NCBI RefSeq assembly: GCF_001274785.1 | Contig: NZ_LHPI01000003.1 | Span: forward strand, 186,001 to 250,000 | Direction: 5' to 3' | Origin: Vibrio hepatarius | GTDB lineage: Bacteria > Pseudomonadota > Gammaproteobacteria > Enterobacterales > Vibrionaceae | Length of the DNA stretch: 64,000 nucleotides | Shown: one piece after another, positions 8,464-16,857 of the stretch | How the letters are laid out: each line of letters begins with the position of its first letter | How positions within the stretch are numbered: the first letter of the stretch is position 1 | Program-made: the position numbers and the translations under genes | The notes under the pieces: generated by a model | Seen by the model: only the letters and a program-made list of their open reading frames with translations | Database searches by the model: none | Told to the model about the DNA's origin: nothing

Positions 8464-9831
8464 ATGTCCTGTTCCCAAGATTCAACCAAAGTGACCAAAG
8501 CTTCTGCAGTCGCTCTTATTCCATTGGTGATTTTCCTTGCGCTGTTTATTGGCGTAGGTACTTACCTGTCTTTTCAAGGTGTTGAGTTCGCTTTCTATCA
8601 ACTGCCTGCACCGATTGCGGCCTTGCCTGCGATCATCGTCGCGATTCTACTGAGTAAAGATTCCCTCAATCGGTCTATCGAACAGTTCATTCGTGGCGTT
8701 GGCCATCAAGACATCATCGCGATGTGTATGATTTATCTGCTGGCGGGCGCTTTTGCCGCCGTTGCCAAAGCCTCCGGTGGCGTTGACGCGACGGTAAACC
8801 TTGGACTTTCAGCGATTCCTACGAGCATGATTCTGCCAGGCATCTTTTTGATTTCTGCGTTTATTGCCACCGCGATGGGTACCTCGATGGGCACTATCGC
8901 TGCAGTTGCGCCCGTTGCGCTTGGCATCGCAGAATCAGCGGGCATGAGCCTGCCGCTAACTGCAGGTGTCGTACTGAGCGGCGCAATGTTTGGTGACAAC
9001 CTTTCTATCATCTCAGACACCACTATCGCTGCTACTCGCTCGCAAGGTTGTGAGATGAAAGATAAATTCCGAGAGAACGTACGCATCGCTCTACCGGCCG
9101 CGTTCTTTGCGCTGGTCTTGTTTGCATTTAATAGCTCAGCAACCCAAACTCCAGAAACTGGTCCGATTGAGTGGCTAAAAGTACTGCCGTACATCACGAT
9201 TCTAGTCTTGGCGGTCGCCGGTCTTAACGTGTTCGTTGTACTAACGATTGGCATTATTCTGGCGGGTACAGTCAGCTTAACATCTATCGATAGTTACGCC
9301 CTGACTGATTTGGGTAAGGATATTTACGCAGGTTTTGGCAACATGCAGGAAATCTTTTTGCTATCGATGTTGATTGGTGGCTTGAGTGAACTGATGCGCC
9401 GTCAAGGTGGTCTGGCATTTTTAACCAACTTTATCAGCCGTACTATCAAAGCGTTTGGTTCAAGCCACTCTTCGAAAGCGAACAGCCGAGCAAGCGAATT
9501 GGGTATTGCAAGCCTTGTGGCGATGGTGAATACCTGTACCGCGAACAACACAGTGGCGATCATTGTCTCTGGTAGTGTTGCGCGTGAACTGGCGGAAGAA
9601 CATAACGTTACACCGCGTCGCTCAGCGAGCTTACTAGATATCTTCTCGTGCGTGATGCAAGGCATTTTGCCTTACGGCGCTCAAGTATTGCTGCTTGGCT
9701 CGGTATTCCAATTGTCGCCGTTAGAGATCGTCGCTAATTCCTATTACTGCTTTGCATTAGCAATTGCCGCGACACTGGCTGTGTTTTTCAAACACCCTCA
9801 ACGTCGTAACGTTTCTGTCTCTACTCGCTAA
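8464..9831 (+). CDS. Na+/H+ antiporter NhaC-superfamily membrane protein
   Basis: A 455-aa polytopic inner-membrane protein with about ten or eleven hydrophobic helices. The GAMFGDNLSIISDTTIAATR segment near residue 175 matches the GD-(N/K)-(L/M)-S-x-(I/L)-SD pattern of NhaC-type antiporters, and a second copy-like segment (NTCTANNTVAI) lies near residue 357. It likely exchanges Na+ for H+ or couples an organic solute to one of them. Members of this superfamily include carboxylate and amino-acid transporters, so the substrate is open. No Shine-Dalgarno sequence precedes the ATG at 8464. The gene is monocistronic, ending at a strong terminator. It is distinct from the second NhaC gene at 24.5 kb. 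Confidence 0.82.
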   Translation: MSCSQDSTKVTKASAVALIPLVIFLALFIGVGTYLSFQGVEFAFYQLPAPIAALPAIIVAILLSKDSLNRSIEQFIRGVGHQDIIAMCMIYLLAGAFAAVAKASGGVDATVNLGLSAIPTSMILPGIFLISAFIATAMGTSMGTIAAVAPVALGIAESAGMSLPLTAGVVLSGAMFGDNLSIISDTTIAATRSQGCEMKDKFRENVRIALPAAFFALVLFAFNSSATQTPETGPIEWLKVLPYITILVLAVAGLNVFVVLTIGIILAGTVSLTSIDSYALTDLGKDIYAGFGNMQEIFLLSMLIGGLSELMRRQGGLAFLTNFISRTIKAFGSSHSSKANSRASELGIASLVAMVNTCTANNTVAIIVSGSVARELAEEHNVTPRRSASLLDIFSCVMQGILPYGAQVLLLGSVFQLSPLEIVANSYYCFALAIAATLAVFFKHPQRRNVSVSTR

Positions 9832-9850
9832 ATAGATAGCAGTTCACACC

Positions 9851-9882
9851 AAAAGCCAGTCTGAATCTAGACTGGCTTTTTT
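9851..9882 (+). terminator. Rho-independent terminator after the antiporter
   Basis: AAAAGCCAGTCT / AGACTGGCTTTT, 12-bp stem with a 6-nt loop and a T-run, 20 bp after the stop codon at 9831. Confidence 0.9.
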
Positions 9883-9908
9883 ACGTCTATTAATCAGCAA
9901 AAACGAAA

Positions 9909-9942
9909 AAGCCCCGACAACTCGACGAGTTATCGGGGCTTT
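9909..9942 (-). terminator. Terminator for tRNA-Arg
   Basis: A GC-rich inverted repeat with core AGCCCCGA/TCGGGGCT, just downstream of the minus-strand tRNA and followed on that strand by a T-rich run. Confidence 0.8.
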
Positions 9943-9950
9943 AGAATAAA

Positions 9951-10027
9951 TGGCACGCCCTATTGGATTCGAACCAATGACCACATCCTTAGAAGGGACG
10001 TGCTCTATCCAGCTGAGCTAAGGGCGC
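9951..10027 (-). tRNA. tRNA-Arg (anticodon TCT)
   Basis: The reverse complement folds as a 77-nt tRNA: acceptor GCGCCCT/AGGGCGT, D arm GCTC/GAGC, anticodon loop CTTCTAA reading TCT, T arm with TTCGAAT, and an encoded CCA end. It decodes AGA/AGG arginine codons. No integrated element is attached to its 3' end. Confidence 0.97.
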
Positions 10028-10041
10028 GCTACAGGGACAGA

Positions 10042-10069
10042 ATTATACGAGTTCAAACTCGTAACACAA
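10042..10069 (-). promoter_or_regulatory. tRNA-Arg promoter with palindromic spacer
   Basis: On the minus strand, TTGTGT (10069-10064) and a perfect TATAAT (10047-10042) are separated by 16 bp. A 14-bp palindrome, CGAGTT-CA-AACTCG (10048-10061), fills almost the whole spacer. Confidence 0.7.
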
Positions 10070-10143
10070 GGGCTTTTCATAACATTCTGATCTGAGTGAC
10101 TAAAAAAAGGTCACAAAGAGATATTTTGATTAAAAACGCCCCG

Positions 10144-10159
10144 AAGCAAACGTTTGCTT
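10144..10159. promoter_or_regulatory. PurR-like operator upstream of folD
   Basis: AAGCAAACGTTTGCTT is a perfect 16-bp palindrome containing the full GCAAACGTTTGC core of the PurR box. It lies about 70 bp upstream of the folD start codon, consistent with purine-dependent repression of one-carbon metabolism. Confidence 0.82.
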
Positions 10160-10228
10160 ATAGATGTTCATCAAATTATTTGCGACAATGCGCTGCAAAT
10201 AATTCGCCACTCTATTTTAAGGAAAGTC

Positions 10229-11089
10229 ATGACTGCTCAAAATATCGATGGAACACTTATCTCTCAAACTGTTCGATCAGAAGTGGCTGCGCGAGTCAAA
10301 GCTCGTGTCGCAGCTGGTCTACGTGCGCCTGGTCTAGCGGTAGTGCTAGTGGGTGAAGACCCTGCATCTCAAGTGTATGTCGGCAGTAAGCGCCGCGCGT
10401 GTGAAGAAGTTGGCTTCGTTTCAAAGTCTTTTGACCTTCCAGCAAGCACAACGGAAGAAGAGTTATTGGCACTCATCGATGAGCTCAACGCTGATAATGA
10501 AATCGACGGCATTCTTGTCCAGCTACCGTTACCTGCGGGCATCGATTCGACGCACGTACTTGAGCGCATTAATCCTGAAAAAGACGTCGATGGCTTCCAC
10601 CCATACAATGTGGGTCGTCTAGCTCAGCGCATTCCTAAACTGCGTTCATGTACGCCAAAAGGCATTATTACCCTGCTTGACCGTTACAATATCGAGCTCC
10701 GTGGCAAACACGCGGTTGTTGTCGGCGCGTCAAACATCGTTGGTCGCCCAATGACGCTTGAGTTACTACTGGCAGGCTGTACAACAACGACTTGTCACCG
10801 CTTTACGAAAGATCTAGAAAGTCACGTTCGCCAAGCAGACGTTGTCGTGGTTGCGGTTGGTAAAGCGAACTTTATTCCGGGGAACTGGATCAAAGAAGGC
10901 GCGGTTGTGGTTGATGTGGGTATCAACCGTCTCGATTCTGGCAAGCTGATCGGCGATGTGGAATACGATAAAGCGCGTGAACGCGCGAGCTTTATTACAC
11001 CGGTTCCGGGTGGTGTTGGCCCAATGACAGTGGCGAGCCTAATTGAAAACACCATGCTGGCTTGTGAACAGTTCCATACTAAAAAGTAA
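10229..11089 (+). CDS. folD: Bifunctional methylenetetrahydrofolate dehydrogenase / methenyl-THF cyclohydrolase
   Basis: FolD interconverts 5,10-methylene-, methenyl- and 10-formyl-tetrahydrofolate using NADP, supplying formyl groups for purines and initiator tRNA. The 286-aa length is usual. Visible motifs: [13 protein letters not shown] with the catalytic Lys, [18 protein letters not shown], the nucleotide-binding [11 protein letters not shown], and [12 protein letters not shown] near the C-terminus. The start is the ATG at 10229, preceded by AAGGA; an upstream in-frame ATG at 10154 lies inside the PurR-like palindrome and would add 25 atypical residues. It is a single gene ending at a strong terminator convergent with the nucleoside transporter. 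Confidence 0.97.
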   Translation: MTAQNIDGTLISQTVRSEVAARVKARVAAGLRAPGLAVVLVGEDPASQVYVGSKRRACEEVGFVSKSFDLPASTTEEELLALIDELNADNEIDGILVQLPLPAGIDSTHVLERINPEKDVDGFHPYNVGRLAQRIPKLRSCTPKGIITLLDRYNIELRGKHAVVVGASNIVGRPMTLELLLAGCTTTTCHRFTKDLESHVRQADVVVVAVGKANFIPGNWIKEGAVVVDVGINRLDSGKLIGDVEYDKARERASFITPVPGGVGPMTVASLIENTMLACEQFHTKK

Positions 11090-11115
11090 ACGAAAACTGC
11101 ATTTCAGATAAACAA

Positions 11116-11144
11116 ACGGGTAGTCTAATCGACTACCCGTTTTT
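11116..11144. terminator. Terminator after folD
   Basis: ACGGGTAGTC / GACTACCCGT, 10-bp stem, 5-nt loop and T-run on the plus strand. It also lies 15 bp beyond the stop of the convergent transporter gene. Confidence 0.9.
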
Positions 11145-11158
11145 GTATTCAGTGACGC

Positions 11159-12358
11159 TTACAAACTCATAATAACGCCAGCGATTGATGCGCTCATTAA
11201 GTTCGCCATTACACCAGCGGTGATCGCTCGAAAGCCATGTTTCGAGACAAACGCACGCTTTTCTGGCACCAAGGATCCCAAACCACCAATCAACATCGCC
11301 ATACTGGAAATGTTCGCAAAGCCGCACAAAGCAAAGGTCACGATCGCTTGTGAGTGTTCGCTTAGCTGAGATTTCACTTCCGCGAGTTGAATAAAGGCGA
11401 CAAACTCGTTCACCACGATCTTATTGCCGATCAAAGAACCCGCCGTCATCGCTTCGTTCCAAGGAATACCCAACAACCAAGCGACTGGTGCAAACAAGTA
11501 ACCTAGGATCAACTCAAAGCTCAGCTCAACACCGATTAAGCCACCAAACCAGCCTAGCGTGCCGTTGAGTAATGCGATCACACTGATAAACGCAAGTAAG
11601 GTACCACCGACAGATACGGCAATGCGCACCCCTGCCATTGCGCCATCAGCCAGCGCTTCCACAACGTTAGTGGCGCGGGGAATTTCCACTTGGCTGATAT
11701 CAATATCTGGCGTTGTCACTTCCGCTTCTGGCATCAGAATTTTCGCCATCAGCAAACCAGCTGGCGCTGACATGAACGCCGCCGCAATGAGGTAGTTAAG
11801 ATCAACACCTAATGACGCATAACCCACCAGCGTACCACCCGCCACTGATGCTAAACCGCCCGTCATTACAGCAAAGAATTGTGAATCGCTCATGTGTCTT
11901 AGATACGGCTTTACCATCAGTGGCGCTTCGATGGTACCGACGAAAATGTTCGCCGTCGCAGAGAGGGATTCTGCACGACCGATACCCAGTAGTTTCTGGA
12001 TCCCGCCACCGATGAAGTTAATCACACGTGGCATGACGCCGATATGGTAAAGACCAGAGATCAGCGCGGAGAAAAAGATGATGATACCAAGCACATTGAT
12101 CGCAAAGGTAAAGCCGCTGGTTGCCAAGTTACCAAACAGAAAACCAATGCCTTCTTGACCGTAATCGATAAGGTTTGAGACAACACCACTCACTGCGGCT
12201 AGCGCTTCTCGACCTGCCGGAATGTAAAGCACCATTAAGGCAAAAGCGACTTGTAGACCAAACGCGAAAACGACTGTTTTTATCTTTATATTTTTTCTAT
12301 TTGTAGAAAGTAGCCACGCGAGCGCGAAGATGGCTACGATTCCGAGTAGTGAGTTCAT
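11159..12358 (-). CDS. Concentrative nucleoside transporter (CNT/NupC family)
   Basis: A 399-aa inner-membrane symporter of the CNT family, importing nucleosides with Na+ or H+. The layout matches V. cholerae vcCNT: re-entrant hairpin 1 followed by SATANIFVGTIEAPLMV, then GNKIVVNEFVAF, then GFANISSMAMLIGG. The segment NxxFxGxxEAPL carries the key Glu, and the F-A-N-I-S-S segment corresponds to the ribose-contacting residues of vcCNT. The two residues before the Glu, Gln-Thr in vcCNT as I recall, are Thr-Ile here, which may change base preference. A PurR-like box lies about 145 bp upstream. It is transcribed alone, downstream of a LysR gene on the same strand. Confidence 0.92.
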   Translation of the reverse strand: MNSLLGIVAIFALAWLLSTNRKNIKIKTVVFAFGLQVAFALMVLYIPAGREALAAVSGVVSNLIDYGQEGIGFLFGNLATSGFTFAINVLGIIIFFSALISGLYHIGVMPRVINFIGGGIQKLLGIGRAESLSATANIFVGTIEAPLMVKPYLRHMSDSQFFAVMTGGLASVAGGTLVGYASLGVDLNYLIAAAFMSAPAGLLMAKILMPEAEVTTPDIDISQVEIPRATNVVEALADGAMAGVRIAVSVGGTLLAFISVIALLNGTLGWFGGLIGVELSFELILGYLFAPVAWLLGIPWNEAMTAGSLIGNKIVVNEFVAFIQLAEVKSQLSEHSQAIVTFALCGFANISSMAMLIGGLGSLVPEKRAFVSKHGFRAITAGVMANLMSASIAGVIMSL

Positions 12359-12500
12359 GGGAAATCCGACAAAAATAGGGAGTAAAAAATTGCGTCGGAT
12401 AATATGCGGATAAAAATGAGATGCAAATCACTGTTGTTAATAAACTGTACCAGTCGCCGCTCAATAAACAACCATTGTAATAACTAGCTGTTTTATATAA

Positions 12501-12516
12501 AGATAAACGTTTGCTA
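12501..12516. promoter_or_regulatory. PurR-like box upstream of the nucleoside transporter
   Basis: AGATAAACGTTTGCTA matches the PurR core CAAACGTTTGC at 10 of 11 positions. It lies in the 221-bp promoter region of the minus-strand CNT gene. Weaker than the folD box, but the target is plausible. Confidence 0.5.
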
Positions 12517-12579
12517 ATTTTTATCTTTTCTATATGAAAAATATGTTTCTGACAAAGGAAACAATCGCTTCGCTCGTTA

Positions 12580-13527
12580 TTAGGCTTTTGAGCGCTGAAG
12601 ATACGGCGCTAAACGCTTATCCCAGTAACACGGCGAACCGATTTTCTGTTTGATAAACTCAATGACCGCGGCAGTTTTCTTCGGCAAATAACGACGACTC
12701 GGGTACACGGCGTAAAACGGCATGTTCTGACTCGGCTGCCAGTCTGGAAGCAGTTGAATCAATTGCCCGTCTTTGAACTCGTCTCGGATTAGATATGTAG
12801 CCAAATACGCTATCCCCCACCCTGCGACCGCAGCGTCACGCACCGCTTCGGCCAAATCGACCGAGTAGTTACCTGAGACTTTGATATTGAGCTGTTCATC
12901 CGGCTTGGAAAACGACCAGCTGGTGTAGTCTCGCTCCCAACTGCGATAGATAAGACAGTTGTGCTCGACCAAGTCGTTCGGGTGATGAGGAGTATCGTGC
13001 TTCACTAGGTATTCTGGCGATGCAGCAACAACGAACTTACTGTCAGCTAGGCGCTGCGCTACGTAGCCTTCGGGTAAAGTTTCGTTGTTGGTGATCCAAA
13101 GATCCAGACCTTCTTGCAACATATCGACTCGATAGTCGAACAAATGCATCTCCACTTGTAAGTTTGGGTATTGCACCCTGAGCGCGTCTATCGCCGGTAA
13201 GATATGAAGTGACCCAAACGACTGCGACAAACCAATCTTTATCAACCCAGCCACTTCATCACGTTGGCTTTCTACCTCTCGCTGCGCTTCTTCCACGGTT
13301 TCAACAATCCGTTGGCAGTGATTAAAGAACTGCTCCCCCGCTTCGGTGGGCGTAAAACTGCGGGTTGTACGCTGCACCAACTTCACGCCGAGTGATTCTT
13401 CAAGCAAGGCAAGTTGTTTACTCACATGCGACACAGAAACCCCAAGGCTACGCGCCGCAGCAGTAAAGTTTTTGTGTGTCAGTAGCGCGGAAAACACCAC
13501 CATTTGAGAGGCACGATCAGATAACAC
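12580..13527 (-). CDS. LysR-family transcriptional regulator
   Basis: A 315-aa LysR-type regulator. The helix-turn-helix occupies residues about 5-64 (NFTAAARSLGVSVSHVSKQLALLEE), and the effector-binding domain follows from about residue 90. The sequence style (SQSFGSLHILPAIDALRVQYP, then WSFSKPDE) is of the large group related to E. coli DmlR/YafC. No divergent partner exists: upstream lies the lytic transglycosylase gene on the same strand and downstream, after 221 bp, the nucleoside transporter, also on the minus strand. Its targets cannot be read from context. Confidence 0.9.
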   Translation of the reverse strand: MLSDRASQMVVFSALLTHKNFTAAARSLGVSVSHVSKQLALLEESLGVKLVQRTTRSFTPTEAGEQFFNHCQRIVETVEEAQREVESQRDEVAGLIKIGLSQSFGSLHILPAIDALRVQYPNLQVEMHLFDYRVDMLQEGLDLWITNNETLPEGYVAQRLADSKFVVAASPEYLVKHDTPHHPNDLVEHNCLIYRSWERDYTSWSFSKPDEQLNIKVSGNYSVDLAEAVRDAAVAGWGIAYLATYLIRDEFKDGQLIQLLPDWQPSQNMPFYAVYPSRRYLPKKTAAVIEFIKQKIGSPCYWDKRLAPYLQRSKA

Positions 13528-13546
13528 GAAATCTCCAGAAATTAAA

Positions 13547-13566
13547 AGGGGCTCATTTGAGCCCCT
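13547..13566 (-). terminator. Terminator after the lytic transglycosylase gene
   Basis: AGGGGCTC / GAGCCCCT with an ATTT loop; on the minus strand the stem is followed by TTTTAATTT. It separates the transglycosylase gene from the downstream lysR. Confidence 0.85.
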
Positions 13567-13576
13567 GAATTGACGA

Positions 13577-14548
13577 TTATAGTACGATTCTATCGGCCAG
13601 ATGGCTGACCGCCAATGCGAAGTAGTAAGAGCGATTCCACTTCATCAACACATTGTAGTTATTGTAGACAAGGTAAACGCGACCATTGGCATCATCCGGT
13701 GCAATCAACCACGCTTTAATGTCTTCATCGAGTTTTGGTAACGGGCGACCGTCGTAACGCGTGATGCCCATTTCACTCCACTCTTGAAGGTACTTGCCCT
13801 TCTCTTCACTGCGACCTTGGATGCTGGTATCAAAGCCATGTGGCAGCTTCACTTGGCGTCCCCAAGTGTATTTATCTTGCCAGCCTGATTGGCTCAAATA
13901 ATTAGCCGCCGAGGCAAACACGTCGGCCTCAGTATTCCAAATATCTTTCTTCCCGTCGCCATTGCCATCTGCAGCAAACGACAAGAACGAACTTGGCATA
14001 AACTGGCACTGACCCATTGCACCCGCCCAAGAACCTTTCATTTCTTGCGCCGAAATGTGCCCTTGTTCGAGGATTGTCAGCGCCGCCATGGTTTCTTTAC
14101 GGAAAAACTCTTCACGTCGTCCGTCGTAAGCCATCGTCGACAACGCATCAATCACACTGTAGTGGCCAGTAAAACGACCAAAGTTACTTTCTACACCCCA
14201 AAGCGCGACGATAAATCTTGGCTGTACACCGTATTCTTCGCCGATTTTCACTAACTCATCGTAGTGCTTTTCGTACAGTTCTTTGGCTTGTTTTACTTTC
14301 CAATCTGGCACCGCGCGCGGAATGTACTCATCCAGCGTGAGCTTTTTCTCAGGCTGGTTGCGGTCCGCTGTAATCGCTCTTGGTTTGTAAGTGACGTCTT
14401 CAAACGCCACTGAAATAACCTGTTCCGAAATCCCTTTGGTTCTTGCTTCCTGTTTTAACCCTTCGACGTACTGCGCAAATTCTGCCTCGTTGGCAAACAC
14501 TGAGCTAGCAATCGTCGTACCTAGTATGACTGACAATAACTTCTTCAC
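13577..14548 (-). CDS. Lytic murein transglycosylase, MltB-like
   Basis: A periplasmic enzyme that cleaves peptidoglycan glycan strands non-hydrolytically, leaving 1,6-anhydro-MurNAc ends. I place the start at the GTG at 14548 (323 aa): AAGGAGGG sits 5 nt upstream and the product begins MKKLLSVILG, a normal signal peptide cleaved near AFA-like residues (SVFANEA). No lipobox Cys is present, so it is soluble rather than an MltB lipoprotein. The SLT_2-type catalytic core includes LWGVESNFGRFTG with the catalytic Glu, and GAMGQCQFMPSSF. No C-terminal peptidoglycan-binding domain is visible. It lies downstream of ycgL, 42 bp away, and is probably co-transcribed with it. Confidence 0.9.
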   Translation of the reverse strand: MKKLLSVILGTTIASSVFANEAEFAQYVEGLKQEARTKGISEQVISVAFEDVTYKPRAITADRNQPEKKLTLDEYIPRAVPDWKVKQAKELYEKHYDELVKIGEEYGVQPRFIVALWGVESNFGRFTGHYSVIDALSTMAYDGRREEFFRKETMAALTILEQGHISAQEMKGSWAGAMGQCQFMPSSFLSFAADGNGDGKKDIWNTEADVFASAANYLSQSGWQDKYTWGRQVKLPHGFDTSIQGRSEEKGKYLQEWSEMGITRYDGRPLPKLDEDIKAWLIAPDDANGRVYLVYNNYNVLMKWNRSYYFALAVSHLADRIVL

Positions 14549-14590
14549 ATTGCCCTCCTTGAGCAACTTCTTGAAGCGAGTCCGCTTTTA

Positions 14591-14878
14591 TTATTCTTCG
14601 GACTGCTGACGAGCTTTCTTCTGCTCTTTGTATTCATCTAACAGATTCTTTGGTGGTGGCGGTAACTGTAAGAAGAACCCGTCCGTTTCCAAAGACTGCT
14701 TCACTTTTTCAATATCGACAGAGGCAAGTTGACGACCGTCTAACTTGATCACCATAACCATGGTAGGTTTGCCAAACATCTGCATCAATGTGTCAGGAAC
14801 TTGTGAAAAATCATCCTTTTTAGGGATGTAGAGGTAAGCGCCTTCTTTTTTAGAACTTTTGTAAATTGCACAAAGCAT
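14591..14878 (-). CDS. ycgL: YcgL family protein
   Basis: A 95-aa cytoplasmic protein of the YcgL family (PF05166), recognised by the N-terminal [18 protein letters not shown], the central [11 protein letters not shown] and the [10 protein letters not shown] segment. The molecular function is not established. It is divergent from minC, the same neighbourhood as in E. coli. The C-terminal tail is rich in Lys, Gln and Glu. The lytic transglycosylase gene follows after 42 bp on the same strand. Confidence 0.92.
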   Translation of the reverse strand: MLCAIYKSSKKEGAYLYIPKKDDFSQVPDTLMQMFGKPTMVMVIKLDGRQLASVDIEKVKQSLETDGFFLQLPPPPKNLLDEYKEQKKARQQSEE

Positions 14879-15040
14879 GGGAAGCCTTTTGTCCGTTTCT
14901 ATTCAATGAACGTCAATGTTTCGCTATTTTTTAACGCAAAACACTCAATTGAGCGCAAGATAACTTGCTGAGCTTATTGTGGGAATATAACATGACAACC
15001 CTAGTCTCAGGCAACGTCCTTACGAGGTTCTCAGTAAAAG

Positions 15041-15703
15041 ATGTCACATTCACCCGACCTAAAAGGCAGTAGCTTTACATTGTCTGTTTTACACCTTAAC
15101 GACAATGATATAGAAAAAACGGTCAATTTCCTCAATGAAAAAGTCGAACAAGCTCCGGCGTTTTTTGCTTCCGCTCCGGTTGTGATCAATATTTCAAACG
15201 TTGATGGTGAGATTGATTTTCATGCATTGAAGCAAGGTATCGCTGACGCGGGTATGATTCCGGTCGGTGTCACTGGCTGTAAAGATAAGCGCACCCAAAA
15301 TTTAGCGTCTGAAGCGTCTTTTGCAATTATGTCTGCAAGCAAATCTCCAAGTCAGGCGCCAGCGAAAATGGCACCGACCAAAGTTGTCCGCGCGCCAGTC
15401 CGTTCAGGACAACAAATCTATGCCAAAGATTGCGATCTTGTGGTTCTTAACCACGTTAGCGAAGGTGCTGAAGTCATCGCCGATGGTTCGATCCATATTC
15501 ACGGCACTTTACGTGGACGGGCAATTGCGGGTGCAAGCGGTAACAAAGACGCGGTGATCATCTGTAACAAGCTCAACGCAGAGCTGATGTCTATCGCAGG
15601 TCATTACTGGCTAACGGAACAATTTTCCGAAGAATATTGGCAACAAAAAGTATTGTTTAGCTTGAACGAAGACTCTCTCAAGTTCGAACTGTTAACGATT
15701 TAA
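15041..15703 (+). CDS. minC: Septum site-determining protein MinC
   Basis: Inhibitor of FtsZ polymerisation; with MinD it blocks division at the cell poles. The 220-aa length is normal. The N-terminal domain (1-100) binds FtsZ; a low-complexity linker (about 100-120, rich in Ser, Ala, Pro, Lys) leads to the beta-helical C-terminal domain with [14 protein letters not shown] and the MinD-binding G-x-I-H-x-x-G-x-L-R-G-R-A segment near 150-160. First gene of minCDE, 18 bp before minD. The promoter must lie in the 162-bp gap shared with divergent ycgL. Confidence 0.96.
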   Translation: MSHSPDLKGSSFTLSVLHLNDNDIEKTVNFLNEKVEQAPAFFASAPVVINISNVDGEIDFHALKQGIADAGMIPVGVTGCKDKRTQNLASEASFAIMSASKSPSQAPAKMAPTKVVRAPVRSGQQIYAKDCDLVVLNHVSEGAEVIADGSIHIHGTLRGRAIAGASGNKDAVIICNKLNAELMSIAGHYWLTEQFSEEYWQQKVLFSLNEDSLKFELLTI

Positions 15704-15721
15704 GATAATAAGGAACAAATA

Positions 15722-16534
15722 ATGGCACGCATTATTGTCGTAACGTCAGGTAAAGGCGGTGTGGGCAAAACCACATCTAGTGCCGCGATCGCGTCAGGTC
15801 TAGCGGTAAAAGGAAAGAAAACAGCAGTTATCGATTTTGATATTGGCTTGCGTAACCTTGACCTCATCATGGGTTGTGAGCGCCGCGTAGTCTACGACTT
15901 CGTTAACGTTATCAACGGTGAAGCAACGCTAAACCAAGCGCTGATTAAAGACAAACGCACCGATAACCTATTCATCTTGCCGGCGTCACAAACGCGCGAC
16001 AAAGACGCACTGACCATCGACGGTGTGCGCCGCATTCTCGACGAGTTGGACGAGATGGGTTTTGACTTCATCATCTGTGATTCACCAGCGGGTATCGAGC
16101 AAGGTGCACTAATGGCGCTGTACTTCGCAGACGAAGCGATCATTACGACCAACCCTGAAGTTTCTTCTGTTCGCGACTCGGATCGAATCCTTGGTATTTT
16201 GGACTCTAAATCTTACCGCGCAGAGCAAGGCCTAGAGCCAGTGAAGCAGCACCTCTTGCTGACTCGCTACAACCCAGCACGCGTAAATCAAGGTGAAATG
16301 CTGAGCGTAGAAGACGTCGAAGAGATCCTACACATCTCTCTATTGGGCGTTATCCCTGAAAGCCAGGCGGTACTTAACGCGTCAAACAAAGGTGTACCAG
16401 TTAGCTTCGACGAAGAGTCTGACGCTGGCATGGCCTACAATGATACCGTAGAGCGTCTGCTCGGTGAGCAAGTGGACTTCCGCTTCCTGACTGAACAGAA
16501 AAAAGGAATCTTTAAACGACTATTTGGAGGCTAA
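15722..16534 (+). CDS. minD: Septum site-determining ATPase MinD
   Basis: A 270-aa ParA-family ATPase that binds the membrane in its ATP form, recruits MinC and oscillates with MinE. Seen directly: the deviant Walker A GKGGVGKTTSS at residues 10-20, the IDFDIGLRNLD switch region, the DSPAGIE Walker B, and an amphipathic C-terminal membrane-targeting helix (KKGIFKRLFGG). AAGGA precedes the ATG. It sits between minC and minE with only 6 bp to minE. Confidence 0.98.
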   Translation: MARIIVVTSGKGGVGKTTSSAAIASGLAVKGKKTAVIDFDIGLRNLDLIMGCERRVVYDFVNVINGEATLNQALIKDKRTDNLFILPASQTRDKDALTIDGVRRILDELDEMGFDFIICDSPAGIEQGALMALYFADEAIITTNPEVSSVRDSDRILGILDSKSYRAEQGLEPVKQHLLLTRYNPARVNQGEMLSVEDVEEILHISLLGVIPESQAVLNASNKGVPVSFDEESDAGMAYNDTVERLLGEQVDFRFLTEQKKGIFKRLFGG

Positions 16535-16540
16535 ACCGGC

Positions 16541-16804
16541 ATGTCATTACTTGAATTTTTCCGTCCACAGAAAAAGACAACAGCAAATTTAGCCAAAGAG
16601 CGCTTACAGATCATCGTTGCGGAGCGTCGCAGTCAAGACGATCCTGCACCATCTTACTTACCGCAACTGAAAGAAGATATCCTCAAGGTTATCGGTAAGT
16701 ACGTTGCTATCGATCCTTCTATGGTTGACCTAACGTTTGAGCACAAAGACGACGACATTTCGGTGTTGGAGCTCAACGTTAAGCTACCAGAAGACGAAAA
16801 ATAA
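16541..16804 (+). CDS. minE: Cell division topological specificity factor MinE
   Basis: An 87-aa protein that stimulates MinD ATPase and drives Min oscillation. The N-terminal [23 protein letters not shown] contains the amphipathic membrane helix and the MinD-contact helix; the C-terminal part forms the dimerising topological-specificity domain. It starts 6 bp after minD and is followed by a terminator, closing the minCDE operon. Confidence 0.97.
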   Translation: MSLLEFFRPQKKTTANLAKERLQIIVAERRSQDDPAPSYLPQLKEDILKVIGKYVAIDPSMVDLTFEHKDDDISVLELNVKLPEDEK

Positions 16805-16816
16805 AACGCCCTGAAG

Positions 16817-16838
16817 ACCCTCACTAGAGGGTTTTCTT
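16817..16838 (+). terminator. Terminator of minCDE
   Basis: ACCCTC-ACTA-GAGGGT followed by a T-rich run, 12 bp after minE. Confidence 0.8.
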
Positions 16839-16857
16839 TTATCTGCGTTGACCCAAG

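Noticed and set aside
8733..9254. 173-codon antisense ORF inside the NhaC-superfamily gene
   Set aside because: The plus-strand frame encodes a clear membrane transporter; the antisense frame has no family features.
9951..10027. tRNA-Arg as an integration site for a mobile element
   Set aside because: No integrase, repeated tRNA end or foreign-looking segment lies beside it; both flanks are ordinary chromosomal genes.
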